From Tabrizicola sp. (GTDB taxonomy: Bacteria > Pseudomonadota > Alphaproteobacteria > Rhodobacterales > Rhodobacteraceae), in NCBI RefSeq assembly GCF_016792905.1, contig NZ_JAEULP010000079.1, forward strand, positions 1 to 64,000: a stretch of 64,000 nt of DNA. The letters run 5' to 3'. Every line of letters starts with the position of its first letter. Position 1 is the first letter of the stretch. The position numbers and the translations under genes were made by a program. Below the pieces are notes generated by a model. The model had not been told where the DNA came from, searched no databases, and saw only the letters and a list, made by a program, of their open reading frames with translations. This document shows, piece after piece, positions 1 to 9,492 of the stretch.

Positions 1-809
1 ACCTCCGGCGGCAGGCCCAGGAAAGCCTCCGCAATCCGCCCCATCAGCGGCACCGGCCATTCCACCAGTCCCGCAACTTCGGCCAGCAAGCCGGGGTCCG
101 CGACCACTTCCATCCCGGCGGCAAAGGCCAGGTTCTGCGCCCCCTGCCAGATCGCCGCCTCGCGCTCGGCCGTATCCAGCACCACGCGCGCCCGCTTCAG
201 CTTCACCGCGTAATCGTCAAAGCCCGAGACTGTGAAGCGCCCGTTGCCCATGAACCGATGCCCCTCGGTCACGTTCCCCGCCTTGATCCCGTCGACCTCC
301 ATCGGCACGACATGCGCCCCGGCCTCGTCCGTCAGCAGGCAGATGATCGACTGCAACGGCCGCACCCAGCGCAAGGACCCCGAGCCCCAGCGCATCGACT
401 TCGGCCAGGGGAAAGCGCGGATCACGCCCTCCAGCACCTCGGCCACGATGACCGCCGCCGCCCGTCCCGGCTTTTCCACGACGGCATAGAAGGTCTCGCC
501 CTTCTTCTCCGCCCGCCGCTCCAGTTGCTCCAGCGTCAGCCCGGTCGACCGCAGGAACCCCTCCACCGCCTGCGCAGGCGCGCTGGTCGACGGCCCCTTC
601 CGCTCTTCCCGCACCGGGCGGCTTTCCGCCGTCAGCCCCTCGACCGACAGCACCAGCCGCCGCGGCGTCGAGAAGGCCCCCGCCGAAGCATAGGTCAGCC
701 CGGCCTCGACCAGCCCGTCCGTCACCAGCTTGCGCAGGTCGTCGCGGGCCTTCCCTTGCATCCGGGCCGGGATTTCCTCGGAAAAGAGTTCGATCAGCAG
801 GTCCGGCAT
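1..809 (-). CDS. glyS: Glycine-tRNA ligase beta subunit, N-terminal part (runs off window)
   Basis: This is the beta subunit of the bacterial alpha2/beta2 glycyl-tRNA synthetase, which works with GlyQ to charge tRNA-Gly in the cytoplasm. Translating leftward from the ATG at 809 gives MPDLLIELFSEEIPARMQ, the typical GlyS start. The conserved stretches FSTPRRLVLSVEGL, KGPSTSAPAQAVEGFLRSTGL and LEGVIRAFPWPKSMRWG follow. About 269 of an expected ~690-750 residues lie inside the window. The C-terminal part, including the region that contacts tRNA, is missing only because the window ends. It is the last of three leftward genes (glyQ, a small membrane-anchored protein, glyS), and its start lies 2 bases from the stop of the small gene, so co-transcription is likely. 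Confidence 0.96.
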   Translation of the reverse strand, partial: MPDLLIELFSEEIPARMQGKARDDLRKLVTDGLVEAGLTYASAGAFSTPRRLVLSVEGLTAESRPVREERKGPSTSAPAQAVEGFLRSTGLTLEQLERRAEKKGETFYAVVEKPGRAAAVIVAEVLEGVIRAFPWPKSMRWGSGSLRWVRPLQSIICLLTDEAGAHVVPMEVDGIKAGNVTEGHRFMGNGRFTVSGFDDYAVKLKRARVVLDTAEREAAIWQGAQNLAFAAGMEVVADPGLLAEVAGLVEWPVPLMGRIAEAFLGLPPE

Positions 810-811
810 GA

Positions 812-1303
812 TCAGTCCTTGAATTGGGCGTTCAGCTGTTGCCAGGCATAGGCCCGGCCATCGGCAAAGACCGCGACCACCCGGTCGACGCCGGGGTGGA
901 TGTTCGGCTCGGAGAGGAAAGCCAGCGCCTCGCCCGTCTCCAGCGCACGGCCGATGGCGTCGGCGTCGAAGCAGTCGAAGCCCGAGGGCGCGACCAGCGG
1001 CTCGGCCCCGGGATAGTCGCGGTAGGTCTCGGTCAGCGTGGCCAGCGTGAGCGGCGTGGTGAAACAGGCGCGGAACTTGATCGGAGAGCTGTCCGCGTCG
1101 ATCCCCTCGACGCCGCTCACGATGATCGCCTCGGGCTGGTCCGAGGTCAGCGGCACAAGGCGGATTTCCGCGCCGGGCTGGAAGGCGACGGGCGTGTAAT
1201 AGGCACGCTCGGCGGTATACCACAGGACCGCGCCCGCAATGGCCGCAACGATCACGATAGCCCCCACGATGAGCTTTCCCGCATTGACCGGACCCGCATT
1301 CAC
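812..1303 (-). CDS. Membrane-anchored small protein between glyQ and glyS (DUF6446-like)
   Basis: A 163-residue protein of unknown function. The N-terminus has one hydrophobic segment (about residues 9-29, [20 protein letters not shown]), followed by a soluble domain with two cysteines in [12 protein letters not shown] and [11 protein letters not shown], so it is probably anchored in the inner membrane with a periplasmic domain. I chose the GTG start at 1303 because it overlaps the glyQ stop in a GTGA arrangement, typical of translational coupling. An upstream ATG at 1345 would extend far into glyQ. From memory, small proteins of this type sit between glyQ and glyS in Rhodobacteraceae and are labelled DUF6446. 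Nothing in the sequence points to a role in tRNA charging. Confidence 0.8.
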   Translation of the reverse strand: MNAGPVNAGKLIVGAIVIVAAIAGAVLWYTAERAYYTPVAFQPGAEIRLVPLTSDQPEAIIVSGVEGIDADSSPIKFRACFTTPLTLATLTETYRDYPGAEPLVAPSGFDCFDADAIGRALETGEALAFLSEPNIHPGVDRVVAVFADGRAYAWQQLNAQFKD

Positions 1304-2226
1304 GCGTCCATCCCCGCTTCCGTCAGCCGGAAGGCATCGGCGCATTGCTTCGCCAGCGCGCGGACCCGACCGATATAGGCCTGCCGTTCGGTCACGGAGA
1401 TCACCCCCCGAGCGTCGAGCAGGTTGAAGAGATGGCTGGCCTTGATCGTCTGGTCATAGGCGGGATGCGCCATGATGATCCGCTTGCCCGACTTGGGGTC
1501 CTGCGGCTCGAAGGCGAGAAGACGCTCGCATTCGGCCTCGGCGTCCTGGAAATGCCGAAACAGCATCTCGGTCGTCGCCCCGTCGAAGTTGTGGCGGGAG
1601 TATTCCTCCTCCGTCTGCCGGAAGATGTCGCCATAGGTCAGCGGGATCGGGGACTGGGGGTCGTTGAAGGCCATGTCCATGACATGGTCCACGCCCATCA
1701 CATACATCGCCAGCCGCTCCAGCCCATAGGTCAGCTCGCCCGAGACCGGCTTGCAGTCATGCCCGCCGACCTGCTGGAAATAGGTGAACTGGCTGACCTC
1801 CATCCCGTCGCACCAGACCTCCCAGCCGAGGCCCCAGGCGCCGAGCGTCGGGCTTTCCCAGTCATCCTCGACAAAGCGGATGTCGTGCAGGCCGAGGTCG
1901 ATGCCGATGGCGGCGAGGCTTCCCAGATACAGATCCTGCAGGTTCGCGGGCGATGGCTTGATGATCACCTGGTACTGGTAATAGTGCTGGAGCCGGTTCG
2001 GGTTCTCGCCATAGCGCCCGTCGGTCGGGCGGCGCGAGGGCTGGACGTAGGCCGCCGCCCAGGGCTTCGACCCCAGGCTGCGCAACGTGGTCGCCGGGTG
2101 GAAGGTGCCTGCGCCGACTTCCATGTCATAAGGTTGCAGAACCGCACAGCCCTGCCCCGCCCAATAGGTCTGGAGCCGCAGGATGATCTCCTGGAAGCTT
2201 TTCGGCGTGGCGGTGGCGTCGGACAT
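1300..2226 (-). CDS. glyQ: Glycine-tRNA ligase alpha subunit
   Basis: Catalytic alpha subunit of heterotetrameric glycyl-tRNA synthetase, 308 residues, the usual family length. Class II synthetase signatures are clear: [17 protein letters not shown] at the N-terminus, [35 protein letters not shown] (motif 2 region), [18 protein letters not shown] and [14 protein letters not shown] (motif 3). It forms glycyl-adenylate and transfers glycine to tRNA-Gly together with GlyS. It is the first gene of a leftward operon. The start at 2226 lies about 165 bases from the divergent gene at 2391, leaving room for two promoters. Confidence 0.98.
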   Translation of the reverse strand: MSDATATPKSFQEIILRLQTYWAGQGCAVLQPYDMEVGAGTFHPATTLRSLGSKPWAAAYVQPSRRPTDGRYGENPNRLQHYYQYQVIIKPSPANLQDLYLGSLAAIGIDLGLHDIRFVEDDWESPTLGAWGLGWEVWCDGMEVSQFTYFQQVGGHDCKPVSGELTYGLERLAMYVMGVDHVMDMAFNDPQSPIPLTYGDIFRQTEEEYSRHNFDGATTEMLFRHFQDAEAECERLLAFEPQDPKSGKRIIMAHPAYDQTIKASHLFNLLDARGVISVTERQAYIGRVRALAKQCADAFRLTEAGMDA

Positions 2227-2390
2227 GGGGAAGCCTCTGGCGGGGGCGAAACGTGCCGCCTTCCCTATTCCCTGGGGGGCAAAGGGTCAATTCCGGAACG
2301 AGACCTTCGCAAACGTGACAGGTTTCGCCTTGCCGCCACGCGCGCCTTCACTAATGTCGCGCGAACGCCATCCGACTTCAGGACGTAAAG

Positions 2391-4133
2391 ATGTTCAGAC
2401 CCGTTGCCCTCATTGCCCTGCTGCTGTCCGCCCTTTTCCTTGTCAGGCCCGAGACGGCACAGGCCCAGGATGGCACTGTCTGGCTCCAGGTCGAGGCGCT
2501 TCCCGACCTTGCCACCGCAACCGACCGGGCCGAGGCCTATGCCTCGCTTTTCCCCGAAACCGGCGGCTTTCGCCTCCGTTCGGGCTGGTATGGCATCGCT
2601 CTTGGCCCCTACCCCGCCGATGAGGCGGCACTTCGCCTTGCTGCGCTGAAGCGCGAGGGCCAGATCCCGGCGGACAGCTTCATCGCCTACGCCAAGGACT
2701 TCGGCGAGCAGTTCTGGCCGGTGGGCGGCGCGCCCGCGGTTGTTCCCGTGCCCGAGGCGCCGGAAGTCGTGGCGACGGCCGAACCCGAACCCGCCGAGGC
2801 CCCGGACGAAACCAAGGCCGAGGCCCGCGACAGCGAGGCGATCCTGCTGCCCGAGGACCGCAAGGACCTGCAGACCGCGCTGCAATGGTTCGGCTTCTAT
2901 CAGGGCGGCATCGACGGCGCCTTCGGCCCCGGCACCCGCAATTCCATGGCCGCCTGGCAAGAGGCGCAGGGGATCGAGCCCACCGGCATCCTCACCACCC
3001 GCCAGCGCCGCACGCTGCTCGACGCCTGGAAGGGCGAGCTGTCGGCCTTCGGCTTCTCGGAAGTCGTCGAGCCCGAATCCGGCATCACCGTCACCCTGCC
3101 CCTCGGGCTGGTGGAGTTCGACCATTACGAGCCGCCCTTCGTCCACTACCGCGCCAAGGCGGACGGGGCACCGCGCATCCTTCTGATCTCGCAACCCGGC
3201 GACCAGGCCGCGCTTTACGGCCTCTACGACGTGCTGCAGACGCTGGAATCCGTCCCCCTCGACGGCGCGCGCGACCGGGGCGACCGTGATTTCCGCATCC
3301 GCGGCACCAGCGCGACCACAGACACCACCGTCTTTGCCGCGCTGAAGGGCGACCGGATCAAGGGCTGGATGCTCATCTCCACCCCGGGGAACGAGACACG
3401 CGATGCCCGCATCCTCCAGGTGCTGGAACAAAGCTTCAAGCCGGACGGTGACAGCGTGCTGGACCCCGGCATGGTGGCGATGGACGCAGGCACCAAGGCC
3501 GGGCTGCTCTCCGGCCTCGAAGTGCGCAAGCCGAAGCTCAGCCGCACCGGCTTCTTCATCTCGCCCGAGGGCGCGGTACTCACCACGGTCGAAGCCGTCA
3601 CCGCCTGCGGCCGCGTCACCATCGACCGCGCGACCGACGCGACTGTCACCCTGTCCGACACCACGTCGGGACTGGCGCTTCTTACGCCCAGGGCGCCTCT
3701 GGCCCCCCGCGCGGTGGCCGGATTCGCCACCAGCCCCGCCCGCCCCGGCAGCGAGATCACCGTGCCCGGCTATTCCTACGAAGACCGCCTGCCTGCCCCG
3801 ACCCTGACCTTCGGCACGCTTGAGGATCTGACCGGCCTGAACGGCGAGGCGGGCCTGAACCGGCTGTCCCTGCAATCGCTGCCCGGCGATACCGGCGGTC
3901 CGGTCCTTGATGCCTCGGGCGCGGTCCTGGGGATGCTGCTTCCGGCAGCGCCGCAGGGGGGCAAGCAACTGCCCGCGGGCGTGGTCTTCGCGCTGCCCGG
4001 CGCCGAGATCGCCCGCATCCTGTCACCCACCGGCATCGCGCCCCTGCCGACCGCCCCGACCGGCGCGCTGTCACCTGCGCAGCTGGCCGACACCGCAATG
4101 GGCATGACCGCGCTTGTCTCCTGCTGGAACTGA
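2391..4133 (+). CDS. Exported SPOR / peptidoglycan-binding / trypsin-like pseudoprotease
   Basis: A 580-residue exported protein. Residues 1-25 are a signal peptide (hydrophobic core LIALLLSALFLV, cleavage near AQAQ). Residues ~28-105 look like a SPOR domain (VWLQVEALPDLATATDRAEAY, then GWYGIALGPYP). A Pro/Glu-rich linker covers ~113-150. Residues ~155-212 form a peptidoglycan-binding type 1 domain (DLQTALQWFGFYQGGIDGAF, GPGTRNSMAAWQ). Residues ~375-570 have the layout of a chymotrypsin-fold protease, but each catalytic position appears changed: TTVEAV where a histidine motif is expected (~398-403), GLALL in place of DLALL (~426), and GDTGGP in place of GDSGGP (~499-504). It is therefore probably an inactive protease-fold domain used for binding at the cell wall. 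It is followed 6 bases later by convergent trkH. Confidence 0.85.
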   Translation: MFRPVALIALLLSALFLVRPETAQAQDGTVWLQVEALPDLATATDRAEAYASLFPETGGFRLRSGWYGIALGPYPADEAALRLAALKREGQIPADSFIAYAKDFGEQFWPVGGAPAVVPVPEAPEVVATAEPEPAEAPDETKAEARDSEAILLPEDRKDLQTALQWFGFYQGGIDGAFGPGTRNSMAAWQEAQGIEPTGILTTRQRRTLLDAWKGELSAFGFSEVVEPESGITVTLPLGLVEFDHYEPPFVHYRAKADGAPRILLISQPGDQAALYGLYDVLQTLESVPLDGARDRGDRDFRIRGTSATTDTTVFAALKGDRIKGWMLISTPGNETRDARILQVLEQSFKPDGDSVLDPGMVAMDAGTKAGLLSGLEVRKPKLSRTGFFISPEGAVLTTVEAVTACGRVTIDRATDATVTLSDTTSGLALLTPRAPLAPRAVAGFATSPARPGSEITVPGYSYEDRLPAPTLTFGTLEDLTGLNGEAGLNRLSLQSLPGDTGGPVLDASGAVLGMLLPAAPQGGKQLPAGVVFALPGAEIARILSPTGIAPLPTAPTGALSPAQLADTAMGMTALVSCWN

Positions 4134-4139
4134 CGGGCC

Positions 4140-5588
4140 TCAGCGCCGCCAGAAGCTCGGCAAGACCAGGACCAGGATCGTCAGCAGGCCCAGGCGGCCC
4201 AGAAGCATGCACAGCGACATGATCGCGATGGCGCCGGGCGGAAAGTCGATGAAGGTTCCGGTTCGCTCGACCAGCGGGCCGAAACCGTAGCCGATGTTGC
4301 CGATCGCCGTCCAGACCGCGAACAGCGCCGAGGTGCTGTCGACGCCCAGAAGCGTCATCGCCACGCTCATCAGCCCCAGGATCAGGATATAGCCCGAGAC
4401 GAACAGGATCAGCGCGTTCAGCACGTCCTCGCCCACCGTCCGTCCGTCGTATCGGATCGGGTCCACGCTCGACGGATTGCCGATCCGCCGCACCTCACGC
4501 CGCATCACGGCCAGCACCAGCTGCACCCGGAACACGGTCAGCCCCGCCCCGGACGACCCGGAACAGCCCCCGACGATCCCGATCACGAAGGCCACCACCA
4601 GCATGAACCCGCCCCAGGTCGGGAACGTGCCGGTGAAGAAACCGCTCGACGACATGATCGAGGTCAGGTTGAACAGCGCCTCGCGGAACACCGGCTCGAC
4701 CGGATCGCCCGTCGTCCAGACCCGCCAGAGGGTGACGGACAGGACCGCATAGGCCAGCCAGCGCAGATAGGCCCGCGCCTGGGCGTCGTGCCACAATGGC
4801 CGCGGCGAGCCGTTCACCAGCTGCACATAGCGGATATAGGGCAGACTGCCGAGGATCATGAACAGCGACCCGAAATATTCGCCCGCCCCCGCATATTTGT
4901 TGAACGATGAATCCGAGGCCGAAAACCCGCCGGTGGCAACGGTCGAGAAGCCGTTGACCACGGCATCCAGCGTTTCCATGCCGATCGCCGCGTAGACCGC
5001 GATGCAGATCACCGTCAGCCCGACATAGACGCCCAGGAGCTGCACGGCGATGTCGGTGGCACGCGGCAGGGCCTTGCCGAAGGTGTCGAAGCCTTCGGTG
5101 CGGAAGAACTGCATGCCGCCGACGCGCATCAGCGGTAGGAAGATCATCGCGATGAAGGCGATGCCAAGCCCGCCCAGCCAGTTCATCATCCCCCGCCACA
5201 GGTTGGTGCCGGCGGGCAGGTCATCAAGTCCGTAGATCACCGTCGCCCCGGTGGTGGTGATGCCCGACACCGCCTCGAAATAGGCGTTGTTCAGGCTCAG
5301 CCCCGGCGCGCCAAGCCAGAGCGGAAGGCAGCTGAAGAACGGCACGAGAAACCAGGTTCCTGCCGTCAGGAGATAGGCCTGCCTTGTATCCAGCGGCTTT
5401 CCCAGCGCATTGGCGGTCGACAGCGTCAGCCCCGCGCCCACCACACCCGTCAGCGCCGCCGATGCCAGGAAGTCATAGCCATTCACCAGCCCGGCCCGCC
5501 AGTCGATGATGGCAGGGGCCAGCATCAGGATCGCAAGGACGATCAGGATGCGACCGATCACATAGGCGACTGGGCGGAAATCAACCAT
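4140..5588 (-). CDS. trkH: Trk-type potassium uptake transmembrane subunit TrkH
   Basis: Inner-membrane K+ channel/transporter subunit of the Trk system, 482 residues. The protein has the four membrane-pore-membrane repeats of the TrkH/KtrB superfamily. Selectivity-filter loops are visible as SGITTTGATVI, FSTVATGGFSASD, IMSSSGFFTGTF and TAIGNIGYGFGP. A glycine-rich GGCSGSSGAGLTVFRVQL segment follows the third loop. Uptake in vivo normally needs the NAD-binding regulatory subunit TrkA, which is not encoded here. The gene is convergent with the pseudoprotease gene to its left. It is separated by 70 bases from folE2 on the same strand and may be transcribed with it. Confidence 0.94.
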   Translation of the reverse strand: MVDFRPVAYVIGRILIVLAILMLAPAIIDWRAGLVNGYDFLASAALTGVVGAGLTLSTANALGKPLDTRQAYLLTAGTWFLVPFFSCLPLWLGAPGLSLNNAYFEAVSGITTTGATVIYGLDDLPAGTNLWRGMMNWLGGLGIAFIAMIFLPLMRVGGMQFFRTEGFDTFGKALPRATDIAVQLLGVYVGLTVICIAVYAAIGMETLDAVVNGFSTVATGGFSASDSSFNKYAGAGEYFGSLFMILGSLPYIRYVQLVNGSPRPLWHDAQARAYLRWLAYAVLSVTLWRVWTTGDPVEPVFREALFNLTSIMSSSGFFTGTFPTWGGFMLVVAFVIGIVGGCSGSSGAGLTVFRVQLVLAVMRREVRRIGNPSSVDPIRYDGRTVGEDVLNALILFVSGYILILGLMSVAMTLLGVDSTSALFAVWTAIGNIGYGFGPLVERTGTFIDFPPGAIAIMSLCMLLGRLGLLTILVLVLPSFWRR

Positions 5589-5659
5589 GGTCGCGCATGG
5601 CTACGCGGCGCCGCGCGCTGCGTCAATCCGGCCCGTCGATCCAGCCTGTCAGCGCCCCG

Positions 5660-6745
<1,086 letters not shown>

Positions 6746-6899
6746 CGGGCTGGTCCTTTCGGTTCAGGCGGGCGCATGGCCACACCGTCAATTTCCGGAA
6801 TATTCTACGAGAGAGGCCCGCCGCCGGATCACCCTGGTCCGGGGCAGACCCCAATCACATAGGCATTCCGCCGCCCAAAGCAAGCACCGATTGCGACGA

Positions 6900-8084
6900 T
6901 CACGCGACCGAAAGCGCCCGGTTCAGGTCGGCGACCAGATCACCCGCATCCTCCAGCCCCAGGGACAGCCGGATCAACCCGGGCGTGATGCCCAGGCTGT
7001 CCTTCTGGTCCTGCGGCAGGCGCTGGTGCGTCGTCGTCGCCGGATGGGTGGCTATGGTCTTGGCATCGCCCAGATTGTTGGAAATCTTCGCGATCTCCAG
7101 CGCGTTCATGAAGCGGAACGCCGCCTCCTTGCCGCCCGCGACCTCGAACGTCACCAGCGTGCCCCCGGACCCCATCTGCGCCATCGCCAGCTTGTGCTGC
7201 GGGTGGCTGGCGAGCCCCGGGAAGATCACTTTCGACACTTTAGGATGCGCGGACAGCGCCTTGGCCACCACCAGCGCCGCATCCGCCATCGCCCGGCAGC
7301 GCAGGTCCAGCGTCGCCAGGCCGTTCAGATGCATCCAGGCGGTGAACGGACTCATCGAGCCACCGGTGTGCTTCATGTAGGGTTCCAGCACCTTGCGGAC
7401 AAACTCCGTCGTGCCGCAGACCACACCGCCCAAGGCCCGCCCCTGGCCGTCGACATGCTTCGTCGTGGAATAGACCACCACATCCGCACCCTGCTCGACC
7501 GCACGGCTGAAGATCGGTGTCGCGAAGACGTTGTCACAGATCACCAGTGCGCCCGCCTTGTGCGCGATCTCGCTGACGCCGCGAATGTCCACCAGCTCCA
7601 GCGTCGGGTTCGACATCGATTCGAAGAACACCGCCTTGGTGCCCGGCACCACAGCCTTGCGCCACGCGTCAAGATCCGCCCCGTCGACGAACGTGACCTT
7701 CACGCCAAAGCGCTGCAACACCTCTTCCAGCACATAAAGGCAGGACCCGAACAGCGCGCGCGACGACACCACATGGTCCCCCGCCCGCAGGCAGGACATC
7801 AGCGCCCCGGACACCGCCGCCATGCCCGAAGCCGTGGCAAAGGCGTCCTCCGTCCCTTCCAGCGCCGCGATCCGTTCCTCGAACATCCGCGTCGTGGGGT
7901 TGCCGTAGCGGGCATAGATGAACTCGTCCTCGCCCGCCTTGACGAAGCGCGCCTCGGCCGCCTCGGCCGTCGGGTAGACGAAACCCTGCGTCAGGAAGAT
8001 CGCCTCGGCCATCTCGCCATACTGGCTGCGGCGGGTGCCTTCGTGCACCAGTTGCGTGCGGGTCTTCCAGTCCTTCGACGACAT
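6900..8084 (-). CDS. metZ: O-succinylhomoserine sulfhydrylase
   Basis: PLP enzyme of the Cys/Met metabolism family, 394 residues, which makes homocysteine directly from O-succinyl- (or O-acetyl-) homoserine and sulfide. Family signatures: FIYARYGNPTTRMFEERIAALEG, ATASGMAAVSGAL, ALVICDNVFATPIF, and the PLP-lysine segment VVVYSTTKHVDGQGRALGG (lysine near residue 210). The C-terminal part reads EIAKISNNLGDAKTIATHPA then GLIRLSLGLEDAGDLVADL. The MetZ-type spacing and the SAM-II riboswitch upstream favour a methionine biosynthetic role over cystathionine lyase activity. Regulation is visible: a promoter at 8223-8251, an aptamer at 8163-8219 and an intrinsic terminator at 8117-8151 precede the start. 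Confidence 0.95.
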   Translation of the reverse strand: MSSKDWKTRTQLVHEGTRRSQYGEMAEAIFLTQGFVYPTAEAAEARFVKAGEDEFIYARYGNPTTRMFEERIAALEGTEDAFATASGMAAVSGALMSCLRAGDHVVSSRALFGSCLYVLEEVLQRFGVKVTFVDGADLDAWRKAVVPGTKAVFFESMSNPTLELVDIRGVSEIAHKAGALVICDNVFATPIFSRAVEQGADVVVYSTTKHVDGQGRALGGVVCGTTEFVRKVLEPYMKHTGGSMSPFTAWMHLNGLATLDLRCRAMADAALVVAKALSAHPKVSKVIFPGLASHPQHKLAMAQMGSGGTLVTFEVAGGKEAAFRFMNALEIAKISNNLGDAKTIATHPATTTHQRLPQDQKDSLGITPGLIRLSLGLEDAGDLVADLNRALSVA

Positions 8085-8116
8085 CGCCAGATCTTCCCTA
8101 GAACGGCCTCCCGGCC

Positions 8117-8151
8117 AATAAAAAGCCCCGGCAAACCAGAGGTGCCGGGGC
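8117..8151 (-). terminator. Intrinsic terminator of the metZ SAM-II riboswitch
   Basis: On the minus strand a perfect 9-bp stem (GCCCCGGCA / TGCCGGGGC, at 8143-8151 and 8125-8133) encloses a 9-base loop and is followed at once by TTTTTATT. It lies between the SAM-II aptamer and the metZ start, 33 bases before the ATG, so it can act as the expression platform: SAM binding would favour termination. Confidence 0.88.
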
Positions 8152-8162
8152 TGACGCCCTTC

Positions 8163-8219
8163 ACCTCTTTAGCGGCTTGTTTAACGTGGCCCGCAATCCG
8201 GTAACAAATCGCCACGAGC
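8163..8219 (-). promoter_or_regulatory. SAM-II riboswitch aptamer
   Basis: The minus strand reads CGTGGCGATTTG, then GGATTGCGGGCCACG, then TTAAACAAGCCGCTAAAG. This matches the SAM-II (metA motif) consensus: the P1 stem CGTGG/CCACG, the GATTTG loop, the strongly conserved TTAAACAAG and the GCTAAAG pseudoknot strand. SAM-II aptamers are found mostly upstream of alphaproteobacterial methionine genes, and the downstream gene is metZ. The exact ends are estimated. Confidence 0.92.
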
Positions 8220-8222
8220 GCC

Positions 8223-8251
8223 CTCTTACGCCCCCGCCCCGGCCCGGTCAA
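8223..8251 (-). promoter_or_regulatory. Predicted sigma-70 promoter for metZ
   Basis: The minus strand has TTGACC (8246-8251), a 17-base spacer, then TAAGAG (8223-8228). The predicted transcription start falls a few bases downstream, just before the SAM-II aptamer, which is the position a riboswitch leader requires. It is only a prediction from box similarity and placement. Confidence 0.6.
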
Positions 8252-8316
8252 TGCCGCGCCCCCCATCGCCCTTGATTTTCCCCCGCAGGTGGCCGACGCT
8301 CCGCCCCGGAACCACC

Positions 8317-9444
8317 ATGCAGGCCCCCATGCGCTCCTTCCTTTTCGTCCTCGCCGCCGTGCTTCCGACGAATGTCCTGGCAGAGACCTGCGATGACCGC
8401 AGCCAGGATTTCGAAGCCCGGATCGCGCTCTGCGACCAGGCCTTCGAGGCCGCCGATACGCCCGAGGCCGCCGCCCAGGCCCTGTCGCTCAAGGGCGAGG
8501 CACAACGCATGCTCGGCCAGCTGGACGAAGCCGCCGCGACCCTGCAGCAGGCGCTTGGCTTCAACGCGGAAAGCGCCTGGGTCTGGGTCGAGCTGGGCAA
8601 TGTCCGCTACGACCAGGGCGACACCGCCGGGGCGCTGGCGCATTACTCCGCCGCGCTGGCGGTCGAGGACTACATCGACGCCTGGGCCAACCGCGCCGAA
8701 AGCTGGTGGCAGTTCAACAATGGCCAGCGCTGTTCCGACGACGCCGACAACGCCCTGCGCCTCGACCCGCAATATGCCTATGCGAACGAAATCAAGGGAC
8801 GCTGCCTGATCGACCTCGGCCAGGCGGAACAGGCGCTAAGCTACTTCGACACCGCCATCTCGCTGATCCCCGGCTATCAGAATGCCTATCGCAACAAGCT
8901 TGCCGCCCTGGCAGCGCTCGGTCGCTACGAAGACCTTGTCGCCGTCGCGGACGAGGCGTTGCGCCCCGGTGTGGTCACCGACCCGAACCCCTCGATCGAA
9001 GAGGACATCCTGGCCCGCCGCCTGCTGGCACTTGGCGAATATGCCCCCCCGGCCACCGTCGCGGCCGAGGCGGATGCGCTTCTGAAGCGCTATCCGCAGA
9101 ATCTGGCCGCGGTAAACGTGCAGGGCGCCGCCCTTCTCGCCGACGGCAAGGTGGAAGAGGCCGATCGTGTGACCCAGGTCCTGCGCCAGAACCCCGACGG
9201 CGCCCGGATGGAGGCGACCTATCACGACACGCTTGCCCGGATTGATGCGGCCATGGGCCGGATGGAAGACGCCTACGCAAACTACGAGGCGGCATTGAAC
9301 CTGGACGCGTCGCTGTCCAAGACCTATGCGCGCAAACTGTCGGAACTGGGGTTCCTGCCCTTGTCCAACGCACCGGCAGGCGTCCTGACGGCGCTGCGTC
9401 GCTGCATCGACGTCAAGAAGACCGGTTGCGTGATGTCGCACTGA
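8317..9444 (+). CDS. Exported tetratricopeptide-repeat protein
   Basis: A 375-residue exported protein of unknown specific role. The N-terminus MQAPMRSFLFVLAAVLPTNVLA is a signal peptide with likely cleavage before ETCDD. The mature part is a run of TPR-like helical pairs, for example GEAQRMLGQLDEAAATLQQALGF, GNVRYDQGDTAGALAHYSAAL, GRCLIDLGQAEQALSYFDTAI and MGRMEDAYANYEAALNLD. TPR proteins are protein-protein interaction scaffolds, and here the site would be the periplasm. I chose the ATG at 8317 (8329 is also possible). An earlier in-frame ATG at 8251 overlaps the -35 box of the divergent metZ promoter and would spoil the signal peptide. Confidence 0.8.
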   Translation: MQAPMRSFLFVLAAVLPTNVLAETCDDRSQDFEARIALCDQAFEAADTPEAAAQALSLKGEAQRMLGQLDEAAATLQQALGFNAESAWVWVELGNVRYDQGDTAGALAHYSAALAVEDYIDAWANRAESWWQFNNGQRCSDDADNALRLDPQYAYANEIKGRCLIDLGQAEQALSYFDTAISLIPGYQNAYRNKLAALAALGRYEDLVAVADEALRPGVVTDPNPSIEEDILARRLLALGEYAPPATVAAEADALLKRYPQNLAAVNVQGAALLADGKVEEADRVTQVLRQNPDGARMEATYHDTLARIDAAMGRMEDAYANYEAALNLDASLSKTYARKLSELGFLPLSNAPAGVLTALRRCIDVKKTGCVMSH

Positions 9445-9492
9445 AACGGGCGCCCGTCACGGACGCCCGACACTCTCCATCTGCACCGGCGT

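Noticed and set aside
6746..6899. Possible Zur box upstream of folE2
   Set aside because: Only a short GAATATTC palindrome was visible, and it does not match the longer Zur pattern.
9445..9492. GC-rich imperfect inverted repeat between the convergent TPR and membrane-protein genes
   Set aside because: It has mismatches and no T tract on either strand, so it is not called as a terminator.
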